Shown here: positions 13,940 to 21,382 of the stretch, piece after piece
Layout of the letters: every line of letters starts with the position of its first letter
Position numbering within the stretch: the first letter of the stretch is position 1
DNA from: JANNHK01 sp034408875
GTDB lineage: Bacteria; Actinomycetota; Acidimicrobiia; IMCC26256; PALSA-610
Reading direction: 5' to 3'
Length of the DNA stretch: 23,947 bases
NCBI GenBank assembly: GCA_034408875.1
Contig: JAWXCJ010000159.1
Location: forward strand, 1-23,947
Notes under the pieces: generated by a model
What the model was told of the DNA's origin: nothing
Databases searched by the model: none
Seen by the model: the letters and a program-made list of their open reading frames with translations, nothing else
Program-made: the position numbers and the translations under genes

Positions 13940-15193
13940 TCAGGAACGGGGTTCCACGTAGTCGAAGCCCGTGTACGGGCGCAGCGCGTCGGGGACGACG
14001 AACCCGCCGGCGGCGTCCTGGCACTGCTCGAAGAGGTAGACGAGCATGCGGCTCATGGCGATCGCGGTGCCGTTGAGCGTGTGCACCAGCTCGCTGCCCT
14101 TCTCCGTTTTGACCCGGGTGCCGAGCCGGCGCGCGGAGTAGTCGGTGTAGTTGGAGCACGACGTCGCCTCGCGGTACCGGCCTTCGGATGGCAGCCAGAC
14201 CTCGATGTCGTACTTCTTCGTCGCGGCCGGGCCGAGGTCGCCGGCCGCGATGTTGACGACGTGGTACTGCAAGCCGAGCCCGCCGAGCAGTTCCTCTTCG
14301 ATCGACAGGATCAGCTGGTGTTCGTCTTCCGACGCGTCGGGCGTGGAGTACGTGAACATCTCGACTTTGTCGAACTGGTGAACGCGGAAGATGCCCCGCG
14401 TGTCCTTGCCGTACGTCCCCGCTTCGCGCCGAAAGCACGACGAGAATCCTGCGTACCGCGCCGGCAACTGATCGGGAGTGAACGTCTCGCCCCGGTGCAG
14501 CGCGGAGAGCGGCACCTCGCTCGTGCCGACGAGATAGAGCTCGTCCGCTTGCAGCTCGTACACCTGCGAACGGTCGGTCGGGAAGAAGCCGGCTTCCTCC
14601 ATCGTGCGTTCGCGAACAAGCGTCGGCGGGATCACAGGAGTGAAGCCATGTTTCACGACCGTCTGCATCGCGTAGTTCACGAGTGCGAGTTCGACGAGCG
14701 CCGCCTCGCGCATGATGTACGCGAAGCGCGAACCACTCGCTTCGGCGCCGCGCTCGGTGTCGACGAAGCCCATGGCATCGGCGAACGCGGCGTGGTCGAG
14801 CGCGGGCGCGGCGATCGGAGTTCCGACGGTCTTCAACACTTCTCCGTCGTCTTCACCGCCGTCGGGCACGCTGCCGTCGGCCGGATTCGGGACCTGGAGC
14901 GCGAGCTCGCGCAGCTGCTCCTCGACCGCAGCCAGTTCCTTCTCCTGCGCAGTGAGTTCCTCTTTCAGCGCGGCGGCCGCTTCGATCTTCGCGGGCCGGT
15001 CGTCGGGTGCGGCCTTGCCGATCTCCTTGGACGCCGCGTTCTGGCGGGCCCGCAGTTCTTCGACGCCGGTGAGCACGGACCGGCGGTGCTCGTCGGCTTC
15101 GATCACGCTGTCGAGCAACCCGGCACGCACCCGCTTGCGTTCGATGCCGCGCCGATACTCGGGCTCGTCGCGCAACCGTTTCAGGTCGATCAC
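13940..15193 (-). CDS. serS: Seryl-tRNA synthetase
   Basis: Class II synthetase that charges tRNA-Ser, including the two tRNA-Ser genes in this window. The N-terminal coiled-coil arm (about residues 30-105, LRARQNAASKEIGKA and KEELTAQEKELAAVEEQL) binds the long variable arm. The catalytic core shows the TSEVPLSALH motif, motif 2 (FSSCFRREAGTYGKDTRGIF-type) and motif 3 (HTLNGTAIAMSRML). Length from GTG 15193 is 417 aa, normal for the family. That start gives the family-typical first residues (V/M)IDLKRLRDEPEY; an ATG at 15211 adds six residues and overlaps pheA by 11 bases, and is the alternative. The gene sits between pheA and tRNA-Ser(UGA), probably in one transcript. Confidence 0.95.
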   Translation of the reverse strand: MIDLKRLRDEPEYRRGIERKRVRAGLLDSVIEADEHRRSVLTGVEELRARQNAASKEIGKAAPDDRPAKIEAAAALKEELTAQEKELAAVEEQLRELALQVPNPADGSVPDGGEDDGEVLKTVGTPIAAPALDHAAFADAMGFVDTERGAEASGSRFAYIMREAALVELALVNYAMQTVVKHGFTPVIPPTLVRERTMEEAGFFPTDRSQVYELQADELYLVGTSEVPLSALHRGETFTPDQLPARYAGFSSCFRREAGTYGKDTRGIFRVHQFDKVEMFTYSTPDASEDEHQLILSIEEELLGGLGLQYHVVNIAAGDLGPAATKKYDIEVWLPSEGRYREATSCSNYTDYSARRLGTRVKTEKGSELVHTLNGTAIAMSRMLVYLFEQCQDAAGGFVVPDALRPYTGFDYVEPRS

Positions 15194-15200
15194 GCCTGAC

Positions 15201-16133
15201 TCACTCGGCATCTCGTATCTGCGCGCGCAACCCTTCGACCCACGACGACGCGTGCTTCCACGCGCGGCCGTGGGCGCGGCGGCGTTCGGCGCCGGCTTCG
15301 ACCGGGCCGCCGACCGCGTACGAGCCGAGGAACTTCACCTCGGCTTGCTTCGCCGCCAGGTTGCGCAACGCGTCGGCGACGATCTCGTCGGAAATGTGCC
15401 CTTCGCAGTCCATGAAGAAGCAGTAGTCGCCGAGCCCACGCTTCGTCGGCCGCGACTCCAGCTTCGAGAGGTCGACCGCGCGCGCCGCGAACTCCTGCAG
15501 GATCGAGAGCAGCGTGCCCGGCCGGTTCTCGCGCTGGAAACACACGATGGAGGTCTTGTCGTGACCCGTGGGCGCAGGAATACCGCGCCCGACGAGGACG
15601 AAGCGGGTTTCGTTCTCGGGGTGGTCTTCGATGTCGGTCGCGAGCACGTCGAGCCCGTACACGTCGGCGGCGAGCGCGTTGCAGATCGCGGCCATGTTCG
15701 ACTTCTTCGACTTCGCGACCTCACGGGCGGCGTCGGCCGTCGAGTGCGAGGCCCGGGCGTCGGCCTTCGGGAGCTTCTTGTGCAGCCAGCCGCGGCACTG
15801 CGCCAGCGCGTGCGAGAACGACACGACCGTGTCGATGTCGGCCAGCGTGGTGCCCGGCTTGGCGCACAGGTTGAGCGAGACGGGCAGGTCGATCTCGCGT
15901 TGGATCAACAGCTCGCTGTCGAAGGCGAGCGTGTCGAGCGTGACCGACACGGAGCCCTCGATCATGTTCTCGATGGGCACCAACCCGACCTCGAAGTCGC
16001 CACCCTCCACCGCCGCGATGACGTCGGGAACCGACCGGAAGTCGACGCGCGGGCACGCGGCGAGATCGGCCTGGGTGAGGAGGGCCTCCTCGGTGAAGGT
16101 CCCGGGCGGACCGAAGTAGGCGACGTTGCGCAC
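15201..16133 (-). CDS. pheA: Prephenate dehydratase
   Basis: Converts prephenate to phenylpyruvate in phenylalanine synthesis. The protein is 310 aa, with a prephenate dehydratase domain (starts VAYFGPPGTFTEEAL; VPIENMIEGSV at 52-62; catalytic TRF at 176-178) and a C-terminal ACT domain for feedback by Phe (GTLLSIL at 206-212; ESRP at 226-229). There is no chorismate mutase domain, as in other Actinobacteria. GTG 16133 is chosen because a TAGCAT hexamer lies 6 bases upstream, there is no Shine-Dalgarno, and the family N-terminus begins here. It is the first gene of pheA-serS-tRNA-Ser. Confidence 0.95.
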   Translation of the reverse strand: MRNVAYFGPPGTFTEEALLTQADLAACPRVDFRSVPDVIAAVEGGDFEVGLVPIENMIEGSVSVTLDTLAFDSELLIQREIDLPVSLNLCAKPGTTLADIDTVVSFSHALAQCRGWLHKKLPKADARASHSTADAAREVAKSKKSNMAAICNALAADVYGLDVLATDIEDHPENETRFVLVGRGIPAPTGHDKTSIVCFQRENRPGTLLSILQEFAARAVDLSKLESRPTKRGLGDYCFFMDCEGHISDEIVADALRNLAAKQAEVKFLGSYAVGGPVEAGAERRRAHGRAWKHASSWVEGLRAQIRDAE

Positions 16134-16139
16134 CGGGGA

Positions 16140-16145
16140 ATGCTA
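16140..16145 (-). promoter_or_regulatory. Putative leaderless -10 (TAGCAT) for pheA-serS
   Basis: TAGCAT on the minus strand, 6 bases before GTG 16133. Confidence 0.5.
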
Positions 16146-16198
16146 TTCGCCCGAATCCGACTCCCGGGGCCCCGTGGAGAACACCGCAATCCAGGCGC

Positions 16199-16204
16199 TA
16201 GCGT
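16199..16204 (+). promoter_or_regulatory. Putative -10 (TAGCGT) for alcohol dehydrogenase operon
   Basis: TAGCGT about 37 bases before the ATG at 16242, which would give a leader of roughly 30 bases containing the Shine-Dalgarno. Confidence 0.4.
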
Positions 16205-16229
16205 GCGGTCAACCACGAGAAACATCTTC

Positions 16230-16236
16230 AAGGAGG
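16230..16236 (+). promoter_or_regulatory. Strong ribosome binding site for alcohol dehydrogenase
   Basis: AAGGAGG, 5 bases before the ATG at 16242. It fixes the start against the much longer open frame extending upstream antisense to pheA and serS. Confidence 0.8.
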
Positions 16237-16241
16237 CCGCT

Positions 16242-17321
16242 ATGCGGGCCGCAGTCTTCGTCGAAACCGGCGCACCTCTCGCCATCGAGAACGTCGAGCC
16301 GGCCCCGCCCGGTCCCCGAGACGTCGTCGTCCAGCTGGGCGCGAGCGGCGTGTGCCACTCCGACCTGTCGATCAAGAACGGGTACGTCGGCATCATGCCC
16401 GGCACGATCCTCGGGCACGAGGGCGCCGGAAAGGTGCTCGAAGTGGGCGCCGAGGTCACGCACGTGAAGCCGGGCGACCGCATCGTGGCCTCGTTCATCC
16501 CCGCCTGCGGAGCGTGCTGGTTCTGCCTGCACGACAACTCGGAGTTGTGCGACAACGAGCTCAACGTCATGATGACGCCGCGCGGCAACCGCGAGGGTGG
16601 CCAGTACCTCACGATGACGGGTCTGGGCACGTTCGCCGAGACGATGACGTGCGACCAGTCGTCGATCGTCAAGATCGAGACCGACCTCCCCGACGAACAG
16701 CTCGCGCTGATCGGCTGCGGCGTCACCACCGGTGTGGGCGCCGCGCTCAACACGGCCGGTGTCACGCCCGGTTCGTCGGTCGCCATCATCGGCTGCGGCG
16801 GTGTCGGCCTCTCGGTGCTCCAGGGGGCGCGCATCGCGGGCGCCGGTCGCATCATCGCCATCGACATGGTCGAGATGAAGCGCAAGACCGCCGAGGCCCA
16901 GGGCGCGACCGACTTGGTCGACCCCGCGCAGGGCGACGTCGTACAGCAGGTGCAGGCACTGACGGGTGGTCGCGGCGTCGACTACGCGTTCGAAGTGATC
17001 GGTCTCCCCGAGACCACGCTTCAGGCGTACAACATGATCCGCAAGGGCGGCACCGCGGTGATGGTCGGCATGACCCGCGCCGAGGCAACGGTGACGATCC
17101 CCACCTTCGACCTGTTCTTCAACCAGAAGACGCTCAAGGGTTCGAAGTACGGGTCGGCGCAGGTGCGTCGCGACTTCCAGCGTTTCGTCGACCTCATCGA
17201 GACGGGCCGGCTCGACACTGCTTCGATGGTGTCGGCCACGATCGCGCTCGACAAGGTCAACGAGGCGTTCACCGCGATGGAGAACGGCGAAGTCATCCGC
17301 TCGGTCATCACGTCGTTCTAA
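16242..17321 (+). CDS. Zinc-dependent alcohol dehydrogenase (MDR family)
   Basis: Medium-chain dehydrogenase of 359 aa. Catalytic zinc ligands C38 and H59-E60 (GVCHSDLS, LGHEGAG) are present, as are the structural zinc cysteines C89, C92, C95 and C103 (PACGACWFC ... ELC). The substrate-pocket Cys is in LIGCGVTTGVGA and the NAD-binding site is IIGCGGVGLSVLQGA, followed by IAIDM. It resembles class III and NDMA-dependent-type alcohol dehydrogenases; the substrate is not readable. It lies 9 bases upstream of an acyl-CoA synthetase, so an alcohol-to-aldehyde-to-acid-to-CoA-thioester route is a reasonable inference. No aldehyde dehydrogenase is in the window. Confidence 0.92.
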   Translation: MRAAVFVETGAPLAIENVEPAPPGPRDVVVQLGASGVCHSDLSIKNGYVGIMPGTILGHEGAGKVLEVGAEVTHVKPGDRIVASFIPACGACWFCLHDNSELCDNELNVMMTPRGNREGGQYLTMTGLGTFAETMTCDQSSIVKIETDLPDEQLALIGCGVTTGVGAALNTAGVTPGSSVAIIGCGGVGLSVLQGARIAGAGRIIAIDMVEMKRKTAEAQGATDLVDPAQGDVVQQVQALTGGRGVDYAFEVIGLPETTLQAYNMIRKGGTAVMVGMTRAEATVTIPTFDLFFNQKTLKGSKYGSAQVRRDFQRFVDLIETGRLDTASMVSATIALDKVNEAFTAMENGEVIRSVITSF

Positions 17322-17330
17322 GGCGAACGG

Positions 17331-18935
17331 GTGTGGCCGGGTAAGCACGCAGCCGAACGCCCGGAGAAGATCGCATACATCTTCTCCGGGTCCGGCGCGT
17401 CCGCGACGTATCGCGAGTTGAACGACCGTTCCAACCAGGTCGCGCAGCTGCTCTACGACGCGGGTTTGCGCTTCGGCGACCACATCGCGGTGTTGATGGA
17501 GAACCGGCCCGAGTACTTCGAGGTCTGTTGGGCCGCGCAACGTTCGGGCCTCTTCTACACGGCGATCAACCACCACTTCACCGTCGACGAAGCCGCGTAC
17601 ATCATCGACGACTGCGACGCGCGGGTGCTCGTCATCAGCGAGGCGTACCGCGCCCTCGCCGAGGAACTCGCCGACAAGATGCCGAACGTCAAGGTGCGCC
17701 TCCTGGTCGGCGACCAGAACGTCGGCCGTGCGGACGCAGCGGAGCCACGGACGGCGCAGCGAGGGAGCCATGTAAGTGGTTACGAGCGCTACGCCGACGC
17801 GCGCGACCGGTACCCGGCCGAGCCGCCGGCCGAGGAACTCGAAGGCACCCCGATGCTGTACTCGTCGGGTACGACGGGGCGGCCCAAGGGCATTCGCTAC
17901 AACATCGAGCGCACGCCGGTCGGCGACATGCCCGGGCAGATGATGATGCTCACCGCCTTGTTCGGGATGGACGAGCACGCCGTGTATCTGTCGCCCGCGC
18001 CGCTGTACCACTCGGCCCCGCTGTTCTACTGCATGAGCACCATGCGCCTGGGTGGCACCGTTGTGGTGCTGGAGCAGTTCGACCCCGAGGACGCGCTGCG
18101 GGTCATCGAGCAGCACGGCATCACGCACAGCCAGTGGGTGCCGACGATGTTCGTGCGCATGCTGAAGCTGCCCGACGAGGTGCGGTCGAAGTACGACCTC
18201 TCGTCGCACCGGTGCGCCATCCACGCCGCGGCACCATGCCCGACCGAAGTAAAGCTGCGGATGATCGAGTGGTGGGGCCCGATCATCGAGGAGTACTACT
18301 CGGCCACCGAAGGCATGGGCGCGACGTACATCAACAGCGCCGACTACGTGACGCATCCCGGTTCGGTCGGCCGCACGATGCTCGCACCGATCCATATCGT
18401 CGACGAAGCGGGCGACGAACTCCCGGCCGGCGAGATCGGCACGGTGTACTTCGAACCCGCGACGAACCGCCCGGGGTTCCAGTACCACAAGGACGAAGCG
18501 AAAACGCGTGACACGTTCGACGCGCACGGGTGGGCCAGCGTCGGCGACATGGGGTACCTCGACGACGAGGGCTACCTGTACCTCACCGACCGCAAGACGT
18601 TCATGATCGTTTCCGGTGGCGTGAACATCTACCCGCAGGAAGCCGAGAACGTGCTCGTCACCCATCCCAAGGTGTTCGACGTCGCGGTGTTCGGCATTCC
18701 CGACCCCGAGATGGGTGAGAAGGTGCACGCGGTGGTGCAGCCCACCGACTGGGACGCGGTCGGCCCCGAACTCGAACGCGAACTCCTCGAGTACTGCCGC
18801 TCGCAGCTCGCGCACTACAAGTGCCCGAAGGCGGTCGACTTCGACAGGGAGTTACCCCGCCAGCCGACCGGCAAGCTCTACAAGCGGCTGCTGCGCGACC
18901 GGTACTGGGGAAACAAGACCAGCCGGATCGTCTGA
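17331..18935 (+). CDS. Acyl-CoA synthetase (AMP-forming), with an in-frame repeat insertion
   Basis: ANL-superfamily ligase of 534 aa that activates a carboxylate via acyl-AMP to the CoA thioester. The P-loop is YSSGTTGRPKG (about residues 183-193). Core motifs are EYYSATEG, the hinge region GDMGYLDDEGYLYLTDR, VSGGVNIYPQEAE, and the catalytic lysine motif PTGKLYKR near the C-terminus. Start GTG 17331, 9 bases after the alcohol dehydrogenase stop. Residues about 133-149 (RADAAEPRTAQRGSHVS) are encoded by a copy of the dispersed repeat at 17728-17775, in a loop of the N-terminal domain. The frame is kept, so the enzyme is probably still active. Acid specificity unknown. Confidence 0.92.
   Translation: MWPGKHAAERPEKIAYIFSGSGASATYRELNDRSNQVAQLLYDAGLRFGDHIAVLMENRPEYFEVCWAAQRSGLFYTAINHHFTVDEAAYIIDDCDARVLVISEAYRALAEELADKMPNVKVRLLVGDQNVGRADAAEPRTAQRGSHVSGYERYADARDRYPAEPPAEELEGTPMLYSSGTTGRPKGIRYNIERTPVGDMPGQMMMLTALFGMDEHAVYLSPAPLYHSAPLFYCMSTMRLGGTVVVLEQFDPEDALRVIEQHGITHSQWVPTMFVRMLKLPDEVRSKYDLSSHRCAIHAAAPCPTEVKLRMIEWWGPIIEEYYSATEGMGATYINSADYVTHPGSVGRTMLAPIHIVDEAGDELPAGEIGTVYFEPATNRPGFQYHKDEAKTRDTFDAHGWASVGDMGYLDDEGYLYLTDRKTFMIVSGGVNIYPQEAENVLVTHPKVFDVAVFGIPDPEMGEKVHAVVQPTDWDAVGPELERELLEYCRSQLAHYKCPKAVDFDRELPRQPTGKLYKRLLRDRYWGNKTSRIV
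17728..17775 (+). repeat. Dispersed GTGCGGACGCAG repeat, copy B, inside a coding region
   Basis: It starts GTGCGGACGCAGCGGAGCC, as copy A does, and ends CGAGGGAGCCATGTA, as the tandem copies near 22.5 kb do. Inside are two related halves (CGGACGCAGCGGAGCCA, then GGCGCAGCGAGGGAGCCA). It is read in frame by the acyl-CoA synthetase gene. Confidence 0.75.
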
Positions 18936-18977
18936 GACGCCCAACTCATCGGCGCGGGTGAGGTGCAGGAGCGGCGG

Positions 18978-19011
18978 CGGGATGACGGTTCCCCCCGGTC
19001 CCGTCATCCCG
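18978..19011. terminator. Hairpin terminator after the alcohol dehydrogenase/ligase operon
   Basis: 11-bp perfect stem (18978-18988 with 19001-19011), 12-nt loop. A second small hairpin follows (19026-19031 with 19037-19042). The rest of the 192-base gap to pyrE holds only the pyrE promoter. Confidence 0.65.
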
Positions 19012-19114
19012 TGCCTTGGCTTGTTGCGCTGGGCAACAGCGCCGGCGCGGTCCCCCGCCTCCGCCGCAGAGCAGCAAGCTAGGCCGGGACATAGTCCCTG
19101 GTCAACGCACCCAC

Positions 19115-19120
19115 TACGGT
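19115..19120 (+). promoter_or_regulatory. Putative leaderless -10 (TACGGT) for pyrE
   Basis: TACGGT, 7 bases before the ATG at 19128; no Shine-Dalgarno. Confidence 0.5.
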
Positions 19121-19127
19121 CGAGACC

Positions 19128-19649
19128 ATGAGCGACCGCACCACGTTGGCCAAACGGATCTACGCCGCGGCCCACCTCACGGGCACGTTCACCCTCCGCT
19201 CGGGAGCGGTCAGCACGGAGTATTTCGACAAGTACCTCTTCGAGGCGGACCCGGAACTGCTGCGCGACATCGCCGGCGCAATGGCACCACTTGTGCCCTC
19301 TGGGTGTGTCGCGCTGGCCGGCCTCGAACTCGGCGGGGTACCGCTCGCGACGATGTTGTCGCAGGTCACAGGCCTCCCGGCCCGCTTCGTGCGCAAGGAG
19401 GCAAAGACCTACGGCACCTGCCGGCTCGCCGAGGGCGGCGAACTCGCCGGTGGGCGCCTCTGCATCGTCGAAGACATCGTGACCTCGGGCGGCGCCATCC
19501 TCGACGCGGCCCGCGAACTGCGGGCGAGCGGTGCCGATCTCGGCCCGGTCGTGTGCGTCATCGACCGCGAATCCGGGGGTCGCGAGAAGCTCGCCGTCGA
19601 GGGGCTCGAACTCTTTCCCCTTTTCACGATGAGCGAGCTGGGGCCCTAA
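19128..19649 (+). CDS. pyrE: Orotate phosphoribosyltransferase
   Basis: Joins orotate and PRPP to give OMP in pyrimidine synthesis. The protein is 173 aa, in the usual range for the shorter bacterial form. The N-terminal substrate segment is LRSGAVSTEYFDKYLFEADP, the flexible-loop lysines are in VRKEAKTYGT, and the PRPP-binding signature is LCIVEDIVTSGGAI (about residues 111-124). It is monocistronic, with a leaderless-type promoter. Its TAA overlaps the TAG of the convergent lipoprotein gene (four shared bases, CTAA). Confidence 0.92.
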   Translation: MSDRTTLAKRIYAAAHLTGTFTLRSGAVSTEYFDKYLFEADPELLRDIAGAMAPLVPSGCVALAGLELGGVPLATMLSQVTGLPARFVRKEAKTYGTCRLAEGGELAGGRLCIVEDIVTSGGAILDAARELRASGADLGPVVCVIDRESGGREKLAVEGLELFPLFTMSELGP

Positions 19650-19918
19650 CCCTGGGCGGGGCCGTCGGGCGAGGCGGTGCACTCCTCGAAGATGACCGAA
19701 AATTCGTCGCGCTCGTCGGCGCCGGGCCCTTCCCGGGCGCCGAGCCGTTCGATCGAGATGCGCTGGTTCATCTCGCGCACGACGCAGTTGGCCTGCCCGC
19801 GGCTCAGGCCCGCCTGGACGAGGTCGTCGCGCGTCGATTCGGACTCATAGTTCTCCTGCGCGCACGCACCCAAGAGGAGTGCGGCGCAGGCGATGACCAT
19901 AACGGCTCGGACCCGCAC
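19646..19918 (-). CDS. Small lipoprotein, function unknown
   Basis: Lipoprotein of 90 aa from GTG 19918. The signal sequence RVRAVMVIACAALLLGAC ends in a good lipobox (LLGAC), with the lipidated Cys at about residue 19. The mature part is short and charged, with a conserved-looking segment (LVQAGLSRGQANCVVREMNQRI) holding one more Cys, and a second Cys near the end (IFEECT); these two could form a disulfide. The longer frame to 19969 is rejected because a TACCGT hexamer lies 6 bases before GTG 19918. It is divergent from the cobalamin adenosyltransferase gene. I do not recognise the family. Confidence 0.75.
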   Translation of the reverse strand: MRVRAVMVIACAALLLGACAQENYESESTRDDLVQAGLSRGQANCVVREMNQRISIERLGAREGPGADERDEFSVIFEECTASPDGPAQG

Positions 19919-19924
19919 ACACTC

Positions 19925-19930
19925 ACGGTA
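19925..19930 (-). promoter_or_regulatory. Putative leaderless -10 (TACCGT) for lipoprotein gene
   Basis: TACCGT on the minus strand, 6 bases before GTG 19918. Confidence 0.5.
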
Positions 19931-19950
19931 GGCGAGCCGGTCGCTGCGCC

Positions 19951-19956
19951 TAGGGT
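19951..19956 (+). promoter_or_regulatory. Putative leaderless -10 (TAGGGT) for cobO-type gene
   Basis: TAGGGT, 6 bases before the ATG at 19963. With the minus-strand hexamer at 19925-19930 it forms a compact divergent promoter. Confidence 0.5.
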
Positions 19957-19962
19957 CGGGCC

Positions 19963-20529
19963 ATGACACAGACGCCCCCCACCGAGCATGCGCTCCCCGA
20001 GGGGAAACGCACCGCGAAGTCGGTCGTGCTGGTCAACACCGGCGACGGCAAGGGAAAGTCGACCGCGGCATTCGGCGTCATCATCCGGGCCGTCGCGCGC
20101 GGGTGGAAGGTCGCGGTCGTGCAGTTCCTGAAGTCGGGTGAGTGGCACGTCGGCGAGGAGACGGTGGCCAAGCAACTCGGGGTCGAGTGGTGGGCGCTCG
20201 GCGAGGGCTTCACCTGGGACTCCAAGGATCTCACCGAGGACGAGGCGGTCGCGCAGACCGCGTGGGCGCAGGCGAAAGCTCTGATCCAGGGTGACGAGTA
20301 CCAACTCGTCGTGCTCGACGAGATCACCTACCCGATGAACTGGAGTTGGATCGACACCGCCGACGTCGTCGCGACGATCCGCGACCGGCCGGCCGACGTG
20401 AACGTGATCGCGACCGGGCGCGACGCCCCGGAGGCGTTGATCGACGTGGCCGACACCGTCACCGAGATGCGCAAGGTGAAGCACGCCTACGACTCGGGCA
20501 TCGTGGCCAAAAAGGGCATCGACTACTGA
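19963..20529 (+). CDS. cobO: Cob(I)alamin / cob(I)yrinic acid a,c-diamide adenosyltransferase (CobO/BtuR)
   Basis: Transfers the adenosyl group of ATP to reduced corrinoid, making the adenosylcobalamin cofactor form. The protein is 188 aa, normal for CobO/CobA/BtuR. Walker A-like GDGKGKST is at residues 27-34. Family segments are VAVVQFLKSGEWHVGEE, QLVVLDEITYPMNW and VNVIATGRDAPEALIDVADTVTEMRKVKHAYDSGI. No other cobalamin biosynthesis gene is in the window and the upstream gap is too short for a cobalamin riboswitch, so it may work in cobalamin salvage. It starts at ATG 19963 with a leaderless-type promoter and is followed by a membrane-protein gene after 60 bases. Confidence 0.92.
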   Translation: MTQTPPTEHALPEGKRTAKSVVLVNTGDGKGKSTAAFGVIIRAVARGWKVAVVQFLKSGEWHVGEETVAKQLGVEWWALGEGFTWDSKDLTEDEAVAQTAWAQAKALIQGDEYQLVVLDEITYPMNWSWIDTADVVATIRDRPADVNVIATGRDAPEALIDVADTVTEMRKVKHAYDSGIVAKKGIDY

Positions 20530-20543
20530 GCGTGTTCGCCGAC

Positions 20544-20586
20544 TCCTGATGACGGGTAAGCACCGGTTCGTGCCTGCCGATCAGGA
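20544..20586 (+). promoter_or_regulatory. Hairpin that can mask the ribosome binding site of the membrane-protein gene
   Basis: TCCTGAT (20544-20550) pairs with ATCAGGA (20580-20586). Inside it, GCAC and GTGC can pair around CGGTTC. The AGGA of the right arm is the only Shine-Dalgarno-like sequence before the ATG at 20590. Confidence 0.45.
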
Positions 20587-20589
20587 CCC

Positions 20590-21348
20590 ATGCTCACCGT
20601 GCTGATCGTCGCGCCCGTCGCCGTCGCGCTGGCCGCCGCCGTGCGCTCGACCTGGTCGCCGTGCGGTCTCTCGATGTTGTCGACTGTCACCCCGGTTGCC
20701 GAACGCGCCCGCGGTCACCGCTACGGCGCGACCGCGACGTGGTTCGTGATCGGTGCGACCGTCGGCGGGGCGACGCTCGCGCTCGGTGTCGCGCTGCTCG
20801 CGGGACTCGTCGACGCGTTCGACGTTTCGGAGTCGGCGCGGCTCACCATCGCGGCGGTGACCGCCGCGCTCGCAACCGCGTCCGACCTCCGCGTGTTCGG
20901 CTTCCACCTGCCGTTGCACACGCGCCAGGTGAACGACGAGTGGCTGGCCAGGTTCCGCCCGTGGGTCTACGGCGCCGGGTTCGGCTGGCAGATCGGCGTC
21001 GGCTTTGCCACGTACATCATGACCGGCGGCCTCTACCTCATGGTCGTGCTCGCCGCGCTCACCGGCGACCCCGTGGTCGCGTTCGCAGTCGTCACCGGCT
21101 TCGGGTTCGTGCGTGGTCTCGCGGTGCTGTTGAGCGCGCGGCTCGACACGCCGGCGAAGGTGTTCGCGTTCCACCGCCGGTTCGACGCGATGGGCCCGTG
21201 GACGCGCGCCGCAATGATTGCCCTCGAAGGCGCGGTCATCGGTGTGGCGACGGTGGCCGTCGCGGGCCCGCCGGCACTCATTCCGCTCGCACTCATCGCC
21301 GCAATCGGCGTTTCCGTCTCGCACGGACGGGTTCCCGCCACCGCCTGA
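20590..21348 (+). CDS. Polytopic membrane protein with a Ser-Pro-Cys motif (CcdA/DsbD-like by pattern)
   Basis: Protein of 252 aa with about six hydrophobic helices: residues 3-18, 47-70, 83-97, the region around the GAGFGWQIGVGFATYIMTGGLYLMV part, VVAFAVVTGFGFVRGLAVLL, and the C-terminal AGPPALIPLALIAAIGVSV. Near the N-terminus it has STWSPCGLSMLSTVTP, similar to the S/GPC motif at the start of CcdA/DsbD-type electron-transfer membrane proteins. It has only that one Cys, so a thiol relay by itself is doubtful. Start ATG 20590 with AGGA 4-7 bases upstream, inside a hairpin. It is probably translated with the upstream cobO-type gene. Function not recognised. Confidence 0.7.
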   Translation: MLTVLIVAPVAVALAAAVRSTWSPCGLSMLSTVTPVAERARGHRYGATATWFVIGATVGGATLALGVALLAGLVDAFDVSESARLTIAAVTAALATASDLRVFGFHLPLHTRQVNDEWLARFRPWVYGAGFGWQIGVGFATYIMTGGLYLMVVLAALTGDPVVAFAVVTGFGFVRGLAVLLSARLDTPAKVFAFHRRFDAMGPWTRAAMIALEGAVIGVATVAVAGPPALIPLALIAAIGVSVSHGRVPATA

Positions 21349-21369
21349 GCCGACGTCGCGAAATACTCG

Positions 21370-21375
21370 TAGTCT
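21370..21375 (+). promoter_or_regulatory. Putative leaderless -10 (TAGTCT) for MDR oxidoreductase
   Basis: TAGTCT, 7 bases before the ATG at 21383. Confidence 0.5.
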
Positions 21376-21382
21376 CCGCCGC

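Noticed and set aside
14712..16241. Long plus-strand open frame running into the alcohol dehydrogenase gene
   Set aside because: It is the antisense of serS and pheA, low-complexity Arg/Ala-type translation; a strong AAGGAGG and ATG at 16242 mark the real start.
16209..18815. 868-codon minus-strand open frame
   Set aside because: Antisense shadow of the alcohol dehydrogenase and acyl-CoA synthetase genes, rich in His/Arg/Val/Asp with no domain; a GC-rich codon-position effect.
19919..19962. Cobalamin riboswitch before the adenosyltransferase gene
   Set aside because: Only 44 bases lie between the divergent starts and the gene looks leaderless; no room for the aptamer.
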